Part shown: positions 16,396-23,153 of the stretch, piece by piece | Numbering within the stretch: the stretch's first letter is position 1 | Layout: each line of letters starts with the position of its first letter | Assembly: GCA_030446805.1 (NCBI GenBank) | Contig: JAUJMO010000001.1 | Location: forward strand, 130,038 to 194,037 | DNA from: Caulobacteraceae bacterium | GTDB lineage: Bacteria; Pseudomonadota; Alphaproteobacteria; Caulobacterales; Caulobacteraceae | Direction of reading: 5' to 3' | Length of the DNA stretch: 64,000 nucleotides | Notes under the pieces: model-generated | Told to the model about the DNA's origin: nothing | Databases searched by the model: none | Seen by the model: only the letters and a program-made list of their open reading frames with translations | Translations under genes and position numbers: made by a program

Positions 16396-17311
16396 TGTTC
16401 GTCCCCAGATTGTCGTAGGCGGGATAGAAGTTGCCGGTGGCGCCGGCGGTAAGCAGAGGATCGCTTTCGAGGCAGACTTCCGGCCCCGGAGCGCCGTAAA
16501 GATTGGCCATCATCTCAAGCACGCCCCGCTCCACCGTGGCTCGAACCGCCAGTTGCAGCGGCTCCAGCGCGCCTTCGCCGGCCGACACGTCGAAGACGTT
16601 GCCGTTCAGGAAGTCGAACACGCCCAGGGACACTTCGCGGCCGATGACCTGCTTCTGGTAGGAGATGACGTCCACCACCTCCAGCGTCTTGGTCTCCACG
16701 AGGCGCAGGTCCAGGCCCACGTTCATGACGAACAGACGGGCGCCCACATTGCCCTTGAAGTCGGTGGCGTCGAGGTCGGCGCCGGCCGCGTTCAGGCCGG
16801 TCGAGCGGATGTTGAAGTTCAGCTCGGTGATGCCGCCGACGATGTAGAAGTCCGAGCCCGGGACCTGACCCGCATGGATCTTGCGGAAGTCGCCGGCGAT
16901 CTCATCGCCGATCAGCTTGTTGTTCGCATATTTGAGCTCAAGCTCGGAGACGGAGGTGTCGTAGCGCTCGACCAGCCGGGCGCCGGACTTGGCCAGGGCC
17001 GAGATGGCCATCAGCGAAGCGCCCTGGGTGATCTTGCGGCCCGAACCGTCGGCCTCGGCCTTACCCGTGTAGTCGGCGATGCGGCCAACTGCGATCCGGG
17101 GCGCGCCCAGACCCTGCTGGCGGGCCCAGCCGCCCAGGCACACCAGCGCCTTGGAATAGGGCGTGGGGTTGGACGTCACCGGAGCATTGCCGATGGGGCT
17201 GGCGTATTTGCCGCCCGGACCGGCGATGGGCGAGACGCAGGCGGTGAGCATGCTGGAAGCCAGCAGCACGGCGGCCGGCGCCTTCGCGATGGCGAAGAAG
17301 CGGTTAGTCAT
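16322..17311 (-). CDS. hfaB: Holdfast anchoring lipoprotein HfaB (CsgG family)
   Basis: A 329-residue CsgG/HfaB-type lipoprotein expected to form the outer-membrane pore that secretes HfaA and HfaD. The lipobox is LTAC (Cys at about residue 25) after MTNRFFAIAKAPAAVLLAS. The CsgG-like core shows RIAVGRIADYTGK, then GASLMAISALAKSGARLVERYD and ISYQKQVIGREVSLGVFDF, all typical of CsgG. The start overlaps the hfaA stop by eight bases and the 3' end overlaps hfaD by 74 bases, so translation of the three is tightly coupled. Confidence 0.88.
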   Translation of the reverse strand: MTNRFFAIAKAPAAVLLASSMLTACVSPIAGPGGKYASPIGNAPVTSNPTPYSKALVCLGGWARQQGLGAPRIAVGRIADYTGKAEADGSGRKITQGASLMAISALAKSGARLVERYDTSVSELELKYANNKLIGDEIAGDFRKIHAGQVPGSDFYIVGGITELNFNIRSTGLNAAGADLDATDFKGNVGARLFVMNVGLDLRLVETKTLEVVDVISYQKQVIGREVSLGVFDFLNGNVFDVSAGEGALEPLQLAVRATVERGVLEMMANLYGAPGPEVCLESDPLLTAGATGNFYPAYDNLGTNNAATREDPSRWNVRRDRAVRNGRF

Positions 17312-17744
17312 TGAGGTCGAGCTCCCCGTTGATCACCGGCGCCGTATTGGTGGCGGTGACGTTGCCGTTGTTGGTTTGGGTGGAATTGACGATCACGGTG
17401 TTCCAGGAGCCCTGGGTCACCACGACCAAGTTGTTGCCGATGGCGGTGGAGCCGTTGCCGTAGGCCGCGCCGCGGCCCTCGGCCCGGGTGAAGGTGCTGT
17501 CGTCGCCGGCGTCCTGGATCAGGCCGTCCACGATGAGGCGGTTGCCCCGAACGTCGCGGGTGTCCACGTCGATCGGCAGGTTCTCCGTGCCGGGACCCCG
17601 GCCGTAGCCGCCGTTGAACTCGGCGCTGTTGGTGTTGAACGACTGCGCGGAGGCGCCGCCGCCGGCGACGACCGCCAGGAGCACGCCTGCGACCATGCCC
17701 GTCCTTTGGGCTCGCAGCAGCTTGGTTTTGTTGTCGTGCCCCAT
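17304..17744 (-). CDS. hfaA: Holdfast anchoring protein HfaA
   Basis: First gene of the operon: a 146-residue secreted protein with a signal peptide (MGHDNKTKLLRAQRTGMVAG, cleavage after ASA near residue 34) and an Asn/Gly/Thr-rich mature part. The C-terminal unit GSTAIGNNLVVV followed by NSTQTNNGNVTA resembles the repeats of HfaD and curli-like subunits. The ATG at 17744 was chosen over an in-frame ATG at 17780 because the sigma-54 promoter covers 17780, and GGAG lies upstream of 17744. HfaA is known in Caulobacter as an outer-membrane holdfast anchor that forms large SDS-resistant assemblies. Confidence 0.82.
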   Translation of the reverse strand: MGHDNKTKLLRAQRTGMVAGVLLAVVAGGGASAQSFNTNSAEFNGGYGRGPGTENLPIDVDTRDVRGNRLIVDGLIQDAGDDSTFTRAEGRGAAYGNGSTAIGNNLVVVTQGSWNTVIVNSTQTNNGNVTATNTAPVINGELDLND

Positions 17745-17775
17745 CGCGGCGCTCCGGTTGGTTTGGGTCCCATTC

Positions 17776-17791
17776 AGCAACCCCCGTGCCA
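17776..17791 (-). promoter_or_regulatory. Sigma-54 (RpoN) promoter of hfaABD
   Basis: On the minus strand TGGCACGGGGGTTGCT matches the -24/-12 consensus TGGCACG-N4-TTGCW at every fixed position. The expected transcription start near 17765 gives a leader of about 21 bases before the hfaA ATG at 17744. This also rules out the in-frame ATG at 17780. Confidence 0.75.
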
Positions 17792-18066
17792 GCAGGCGAA
17801 CGGGTTGGGAGAGGCTCGCTCTTTAGGGGAACAGGCCTTTAGACGGCCTGAAGAGCGGGCTTGACCGCGCCCGTGATCGCTTGTGAGACGAACCTGTCCC
17901 GGTTTGGAACAGCATGGCGCGCAACGGCGAGTACAAGTGGTCCAAAGGAGGGTGCTGGCTCGATCGACCCCGCGGACACCGATGGGCGGAGCGGCCCCAG
18001 GATGAACCGGGGGCGATCCGGACATGGAACGAAACGGCAACGCGATCTCGTGCGTTGGAGGATGCC
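17792..18066. other. Divergent intergenic region hfaA/udgX
   Basis: About 275 bases upstream of the hfa promoter and of the UdgX gene. CAGGCC (17832-17837) and GGCCTG (17845-17850) form a 6-bp inverted repeat about 70 bases upstream of the predicted hfa start site, a reasonable place for an enhancer-binding activator. A frame open from 17914 continues into the UdgX gene, but its first 51 codons look non-coding. No SOS box of the alphaproteobacterial GTTC-N7-GTTC type was found. Confidence 0.4.
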
Positions 18067-19518
18067 ATGGAGCTGATCCGCCTCGCGCACCAAACCGACT
18101 TCGACGGCTGGCGGACGGCCGCTCGCACGCTCCGTTCGGCGGGCGTCCCCCCGGAGCGCGCGGTTTGGACGGTGGGCGAGGGGCAGGGGGACCTGTGGGC
18201 CGGGAACGCCCCTCCACGCCCGCTGGACGGGCCTGCGCCGCCCTTCAACGTGCCGCGGGACTTCATCGAGCTCGCCCAGGAGGGGGTGTGCCACCGGGCG
18301 GAAGACCGCTGGTCGCTGCTCTACAGCCTGCTCTGGCGGCTGATGGGGGAGCCCCAACTGCTCAAGATCGTCACGGACCCGGAAGTCGCCCGCGCCCTGG
18401 AGCTACGCAGGAACGTGGCCAAGGCCGTGCACAAGATGCACGCCTTTGTCCGCTTCCGGGAAGTGCCGGGAGAGGAGGTTGAGACCTTTGTGGCCTGGTT
18501 CGAGCCGGCGCACCGGGTCGTCGAGCTGGCTTCGCCCTTCTTCGCGCGCCGCTTCGCCAATATGCGATTCTCGATCTTGACCCCGGACCGCTGCGCGCAC
18601 TGGGACGGAGACGCGCTCACCTACACGCCGGGAGCCAGCAAGGAGGACGCGCCCTCGGAGGATGCTCTGGAGGCGTTCTGGCGCACCTATTATGCGTCCA
18701 TCTTCAACCCGGCGCGGCTGAAGACCAGGGCGATGCGCAAGGAAATGCCCAAACAGTACTGGGGCAACCTGCCGGAGGCTTCGCTCATTCCCGATCTGAT
18801 CGCCGGGGCGGGCGCACGCACCGAAGCCATGGTCGCCGCGCCCGCAACCGTTCCGCCCAAGCGAGCTCTGAAGGCCATGCAGACCGCCAATCGCGACGCG
18901 CCGCACGAGAACGGCTTCATCGCTTCGTCCACCGAGGAGGTGGCTGCGGCCATCCAGGGCTGCCGCCGTTGCGAGCTGTGGCGCAACGCCACCCAGGGCG
19001 TGGCGGGCGCGGGCCCGCGCGATGCGCGCATGATGATCGTGGGCGAGCAGCCCGGCGACGTGGAGGACCTGAAAGGCGAACCCTTCGTGGGCCCCGCCGG
19101 CCAGCTGCTCGACCGCGCCCTGGCCGAGGCCGGCGTGGATCGAACCCAGGCCTATGTCACCAACGCGGTGAAGCATTTCAAATTCGAGCCGCGCGGCAAG
19201 CGACGGCTGCACAAGACGCCCGACACGGGCGAGATCCGCGCGTGCCGCTGGTGGCTGGAGCAGGAAACCCGACTGGTGAAGCCCAATCTGATCGTGGCCT
19301 TGGGCGGCACGGCGGCCTCCAGCGTGTTCGGGCGGACGGTGGCCATCACTCGGGAGCGCGGGCGGGAGCTGCCTGTCAGCGGGGGAGGGCGGGGCTTCGT
19401 CACCTTCCACCCCAGCTATCTGCTGCGTCTGCCCGACGAGGCGGCCAAGGCCGCGGCGTTTCAGACCTTCGTCGCGGATCTGCGCACCGCAGGAGAGCTC
19501 GCCTCGGCCCTGGCGTGA
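18067..19518 (+). CDS. DUF4130-UdgX fusion, uracil-DNA-binding protein
   Basis: A 483-residue two-domain protein. The N-terminal part (about 1-250) is the DUF4130/TIGR03915 domain, opening MELIRLAHQTDFDGWRTAAR and containing AEDRWSLLYSLLWRLM. The C-terminal part (about 285-480) is a family-4-like uracil-DNA glycosylase of the UdgX type: iron-sulfur cysteines in CRRCELWRNA, the motif GEQPGDVEDLKGEPFVGPAG, and the diagnostic loop GKRRLHKTP. UdgX proteins bond covalently to the abasic site through the histidine of this loop, here His382. The ATG at 18067 has GGAGG upstream. A radical-SAM repair protein often accompanies this fusion but none is adjacent. Confidence 0.88.
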   Translation: MELIRLAHQTDFDGWRTAARTLRSAGVPPERAVWTVGEGQGDLWAGNAPPRPLDGPAPPFNVPRDFIELAQEGVCHRAEDRWSLLYSLLWRLMGEPQLLKIVTDPEVARALELRRNVAKAVHKMHAFVRFREVPGEEVETFVAWFEPAHRVVELASPFFARRFANMRFSILTPDRCAHWDGDALTYTPGASKEDAPSEDALEAFWRTYYASIFNPARLKTRAMRKEMPKQYWGNLPEASLIPDLIAGAGARTEAMVAAPATVPPKRALKAMQTANRDAPHENGFIASSTEEVAAAIQGCRRCELWRNATQGVAGAGPRDARMMIVGEQPGDVEDLKGEPFVGPAGQLLDRALAEAGVDRTQAYVTNAVKHFKFEPRGKRRLHKTPDTGEIRACRWWLEQETRLVKPNLIVALGGTAASSVFGRTVAITRERGRELPVSGGGRGFVTFHPSYLLRLPDEAAKAAAFQTFVADLRTAGELASALA

Positions 19519-19526
19519 CCCTCTGA

Positions 19527-19553
19527 AGCGGCGCCCGCCTTGCAAGCGCCGCT
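19527..19553 (+). terminator. Possible terminator after udgX
   Basis: AGCGGCGC (19527-19534) and GCGCCGCT (19546-19553) form a perfect 8-bp stem with an 11-base loop, followed by GTTTG. It starts 9 bases after the stop codon. The T tract is weak, so read-through into the mla operon is possible. Confidence 0.4.
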
Positions 19554-19610
19554 GTTTGACGCCAACTGCCACCGCCGCGATGGTTGCGCGGCGCTAACCC
19601 TTGGAGTCGC

Positions 19611-20726
19611 ATGGCCGAAGCGGCCTACACGCTGGAACGCCGGGCCAACGACGCCCTGCTCGCCCTCACCGGCGATTGGACCTCGGCCGATCTTGGCCGC
19701 GCGGCCGAGCGTCTGCGCCGCGACGCCGGCGGCGTGGGGAACGTCAAGCTGGACCTCTCGGACCTGGGTCGCTTCGACACCACGGGGGCCTATGCGCTGA
19801 ACCAGGCCATAGCCGGGCGTGATGTCGCAGCCGATCTCGACAGCCGGCCGGACGTGCGTCGGTTGTTGGATTTGGTGGCCACCGCAAGCCCGCAGCCCTC
19901 GAAGGCCTCGCGGCGGCGTCGCGCGCCCGGCGTGCACGTCATGGAGCGGGCGGGCAAGGGCGTCTCGGACATCGGTCGTCAGCTCCGTCGAAACGCGGTG
20001 TTCAACGGTCGGCTGACCGTGACCCTGCTGGCCTCTCTGGCGAAGCCGCGCCGTTTTCGCGTGTCCCCCATCATCAACCAGATGGACACCACCGGGCTCG
20101 ACGCCCTGCCGATCGTGGCCGTGCTCAGCTTCTTCGTAGGCGCGGTGATCGCTTTTCTCGGCGCCAGCCTGCTGGGTCAGTTCGGCGCCCAGGTGTTCAC
20201 GGTGGAGCTGATCGGCATCGCCATGCTGCGCGAATTCGGCGTGCTGCTGACCGCCATCCTCCTGGCCGGCCGGTCGGCCTCCTCCTACGCGGCTGCGATC
20301 GGCGCCATGAAGATGAATCAGGAGATCGACGCCATGGAGGTGATGGGCGTCGATCCGTTCGACGCCCTGGTGGTGCCGCGGTTCATCGCCATGCAGTTGA
20401 TGTTTCCCCTGCTGGCCTTTGTGGCCACGGCGTCCGGACTTTTCGGGGGCATGATGGTGAGCTGGACGACGCTGGACCTGTCGCCCGCCTTTTTCCTTCA
20501 GCGGGTCGTGGACAACGTCGGGATCAATCACTTCTGGGCCGGCCTGGTGAAAGCCCCCGTGTTCGCGGGCGTGATCGCCGCCGTGGGCGCGCGGCAGGGC
20601 CTGCAGGTCGGCGGGGACGTGGAGAGTCTGGGGGCTCGGGTGACCTCAGCCGTCGTTCAGGCGATCTTCGCCATCATCGTGATCGACGCCATCTTCGCGG
20701 TGTTGTTGACGGAGCTCGGCTTGTGA
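19611..20726 (+). CDS. MlaE-type ABC permease with N-terminal STAS-like domain
   Basis: Inner-membrane permease of an MCE lipid-transport system, 371 residues. A soluble N-terminal segment (about 1-110) has the STAS-like pattern LTGDWTSADLGRAAERL and LDLSDLGRFDTTGAYAL. The MlaE domain follows (about 150-371) with several membrane helices and the conserved coupling region LREFGVLLTAILLAGRSASSYAAAIG followed by MKMNQEIDAMEVMG. The ATG at 19611 has GGAG upstream. It overlaps the ATPase gene by four bases (GTGA). The STAS fusion is common in proteobacterial MlaE paralogues. Confidence 0.9.
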   Translation: MAEAAYTLERRANDALLALTGDWTSADLGRAAERLRRDAGGVGNVKLDLSDLGRFDTTGAYALNQAIAGRDVAADLDSRPDVRRLLDLVATASPQPSKASRRRRAPGVHVMERAGKGVSDIGRQLRRNAVFNGRLTVTLLASLAKPRRFRVSPIINQMDTTGLDALPIVAVLSFFVGAVIAFLGASLLGQFGAQVFTVELIGIAMLREFGVLLTAILLAGRSASSYAAAIGAMKMNQEIDAMEVMGVDPFDALVVPRFIAMQLMFPLLAFVATASGLFGGMMVSWTTLDLSPAFFLQRVVDNVGINHFWAGLVKAPVFAGVIAAVGARQGLQVGGDVESLGARVTSAVVQAIFAIIVIDAIFAVLLTELGL

Positions 20727-21553
20727 CCTTGCTGGACCGCGCGCGTCAGGCCCCGCCGGAGCCTCGACCCGAAGACGCCCCGCCCATTCTGGTGCGCCGA
20801 CTGCAGAGCCGCTTCGGCGAGCACCTGATCCACGACGGCCTCGACCTCACGGTCCGCAAGGGCGAGGTGCTGGGCGTGGTGGGCGGCTCAGGCACGGGCA
20901 AAACCGTGCTGCTCAACACCATCATCGGCCTGCGTCCGCCCGACGCCGGGGAGGTGCGCGTGTTCGGCATGAACCCGCACGGGTCCACCGCCGAGCGCGC
21001 CGCCATCGACCGGCGCTGGGGCGTGCTGTTCCAGCAGGGTGCGCTGTTCTCCTCCCTCAGCGTCAAGGATAACGTCGCCGCGCCGCTCTTCGAACACACG
21101 CGACTGCCCACGGACCTGATCGGCGAACTGGCCGAGCTGAAGATCGCGCTTGCCGGGCTCCCCGCCGAGGCCGCCGGCAAGTTCCCGGCCGAGTTGTCCG
21201 GCGGCATGCGCAAGCGCGCCAGCCTGGCCCGGGCCCTGGCTCTCGATCCCGAGCTCCTGTTTTTGGACGAGCCCACGGCCGGCCTGGACCCGATCGGCGG
21301 GGAGGCTTTCGACACCCTGATCCGCAATTTGTCGGACAGCCTGGGTCTTACGGTTTTCATGATCACCCACGATCTCGACAGCCTGTACGCCATCTGCGAC
21401 CGGGTGGCCGTGATCGCGGACAAGAAAGTGGTTGCGGTCGGCCCCATCTCCGAACTCGAAAAGTCCGACCACCCCTGGATCAAGGAATACTTCCTGGGCC
21501 CACGCGGCCGCGCGGCGCGCGGCGGCAAGACCCCGGAACAGGGAGCCTCCTGA
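20723..21553 (+). CDS. MlaF-type ABC transporter ATP-binding protein
   Basis: A 276-residue ABC ATPase that powers the MlaE permease. Walker A is GGSGTGKT (about residues 54-61), the Q-loop FQQGALFSSLSV follows, the signature is LSGGMRKR, Walker B is LLFLDEPTAGLDPIGG, and the H-loop is MITHDLDSL. The FQQGALF variant is characteristic of Mla-type ATPases. The start is GTG, overlapping the permease stop. It is 7 bases upstream of the MCE gene. Confidence 0.92.
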   Translation: MTLLDRARQAPPEPRPEDAPPILVRRLQSRFGEHLIHDGLDLTVRKGEVLGVVGGSGTGKTVLLNTIIGLRPPDAGEVRVFGMNPHGSTAERAAIDRRWGVLFQQGALFSSLSVKDNVAAPLFEHTRLPTDLIGELAELKIALAGLPAEAAGKFPAELSGGMRKRASLARALALDPELLFLDEPTAGLDPIGGEAFDTLIRNLSDSLGLTVFMITHDLDSLYAICDRVAVIADKKVVAVGPISELEKSDHPWIKEYFLGPRGRAARGGKTPEQGAS

Positions 21554-21560
21554 GGACGCC

Positions 21561-22538
21561 ATGGAACGCAACGCCAACTACGCCCTGGTGGGCCTCGCCA
21601 CCACCGTGCTCTTCGTGGGCCTGGTCATCTTCGTGATCTGGCTGGCCCGGCTGTCGTCGGCCGATGACTTCGACCAGTACGACGTGGTTTTCACCGAGCC
21701 GGTGCGCGGCCTGTCGGAGGGCGGCTTCGTCTTCTTCAACGGCATCCGCGTGGGCGAGGTGACCGACATCAAGCTCGACCCCGTGAACCCGAACCGCGTA
21801 GTCACGCGAGTGCGGCTGGACGGCGAAACGCCGGTGCGCGTCGACTCGCGGGCTCAACTGGAGCCGCAGGGCATCACCGGCGTGAACTACATCCAGATCA
21901 CGGCGGGCTCGCCCCGCCAGCCCCTGCTGGAGCCGCGCCGGCGCAACGAAATCCCGGTGATCCGCAGCACGCCCAGCGCCTTTGCAGGCCTGCTGGAAGG
22001 CGGCGGCACGGTGCTGCAGCGCACGGTGGAGTCGCTGGACAGGGTGAACCTGCTGCTGTCTGACCAGAACCTGCGCACCATCAGCCGCAGCGTGGCCGAC
22101 GTGCAGACGCTGACCTCCGAGGCGGCCGCGAACCGCGCCATCATCGGCGAAACCCGCTTGGCCATCGCCGACACCCGCGGCGTTCTGCAGCAGGCCCAGG
22201 TGGCCCTGCAGGGCGTCGATCGGACCACTTCGGAGGTGATCGAGCTGGTGGAGGACAGCCAGGGGCTGGTCAACGGCGATGCGAAGCGGGCGCTCGCCGA
22301 CGTCGCCTCCGCCGCCGCCGAGATCAAAACCGCGGCGGCCGAGGTGCGCACCAGCATCCAGGAGGTGACCGAGCCCAGCACCGAGTTCGCCCGCACGGGC
22401 CTGCCCCAGATCACCACGGCCGTGGCCTCCCTCCAGGAAGCGGCCGAGAGCGTCCAGCGCTTGACCGAACAGATCAATCAAAGTCCGCGGGGGCTGCTGA
22501 CGCGGCGTCCCGCGCGCGAGCTCGAGGTGCCGCAATGA
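21561..22538 (+). CDS. MlaD-type MCE domain protein
   Basis: Periplasmic lipid-binding component anchored in the inner membrane by one N-terminal helix (ALVGLATTVLFVGLVIFVIWLA, about 7-28). The MCE domain is at about 38-120 and includes the signature GLSEGGFVFFNGIRVGEVTDI. A long Ala/Glu/Gln-rich helical region (about 170-310) follows and would form the tube or coiled coil reaching across the periplasm. Length 325 residues. It overlaps the downstream lipoprotein gene by four bases. Together the four genes form a complete MCE-type phospholipid transporter. Confidence 0.9.
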   Translation: MERNANYALVGLATTVLFVGLVIFVIWLARLSSADDFDQYDVVFTEPVRGLSEGGFVFFNGIRVGEVTDIKLDPVNPNRVVTRVRLDGETPVRVDSRAQLEPQGITGVNYIQITAGSPRQPLLEPRRRNEIPVIRSTPSAFAGLLEGGGTVLQRTVESLDRVNLLLSDQNLRTISRSVADVQTLTSEAAANRAIIGETRLAIADTRGVLQQAQVALQGVDRTTSEVIELVEDSQGLVNGDAKRALADVASAAAEIKTAAAEVRTSIQEVTEPSTEFARTGLPQITTAVASLQEAAESVQRLTEQINQSPRGLLTRRPARELEVPQ

Positions 22539-23149
22539 GAGCCATCCTGACCACCGCCGTGGTGGGCGCCGCGGTTGGGCTCCTCGGAGGCTGCAGCCTC
22601 CTGGGCGGCGGCAAGCCCGCCCAGCTGTATCGCTTCGGCGTTGCGGAGGCGGCGCCCACGCCCGCAACAGCGCGCGTGGTGCAGTTGAACGGCCTGGAGT
22701 TCCAGCCCGCCGCAGAGGGCGATCGGCTGCTTGCGGTCAACGGCTCCGAAGCCTTCTACCTCGCCCAGTCGCGCTGGGTGTCGCCGGCGCGCGAGCTCTT
22801 CACCCAAGCCGCCGACCGCGCCTTCGACCGGGCCGGCATGGATTTGATCCGGCGCGGGCAGCCGCAAACGCCCACAGCCAATCTGAACCTCACCGTGCCC
22901 GTGTTCGAAGCCCGCTACCTCGGCGGGTTGGAGGCGGCGCCGACCGTCCTTGTCGAGGTGGAGGCGGCCCTGGCCTCCACCACCGGCGAGCGCGGCTCCC
23001 TGGGCTCCACCCGCGCCGCCGCCAGCGTGCCCGCGACCGCCAACACGGTGCCAGCCATAGTGGCGGCCTATGACGCGGCGAGCCGCCAGGCGCTGGATCA
23101 GGTCGCCGCCTGGGCCGCCACCACGGCTGGGGCCGGGCCGGCAGCCTGA
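22535..23149 (+). CDS. ABC-type transport auxiliary lipoprotein
   Basis: A 204-residue lipoprotein with lipobox LLGGC (Cys at about residue 20) after an N-terminal hydrophobic segment. The mature part has the pattern of the ABC_trans_aux family (PqiC-like), with QLYRFGVAEA at its start and a strand LNLTVPVFEARYLGG near residue 125. Such proteins sit in the outer membrane and complete MCE transporters. The ATGA overlap with the MCE gene supports the same operon. The stop codon is only 4 bases from the convergent GH1-RmlD gene. Confidence 0.82.
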   Translation: MRAILTTAVVGAAVGLLGGCSLLGGGKPAQLYRFGVAEAAPTPATARVVQLNGLEFQPAAEGDRLLAVNGSEAFYLAQSRWVSPARELFTQAADRAFDRAGMDLIRRGQPQTPTANLNLTVPVFEARYLGGLEAAPTVLVEVEAALASTTGERGSLGSTRAAASVPATANTVPAIVAAYDAASRQALDQVAAWAATTAGAGPAA

Positions 23150-23153
23150 GTCT

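Noticed and set aside
17745..17780. In-frame ATG of hfaA at 17780
   Set aside because: The predicted sigma-54 promoter spans 17776-17791, so this codon would lie upstream of the transcript start.
17914..18066. Longer start for the UdgX fusion
   Set aside because: The extra 51 codons show no family similarity, while the ATG at 18067 begins the DUF4130 motif and has GGAGG upstream.
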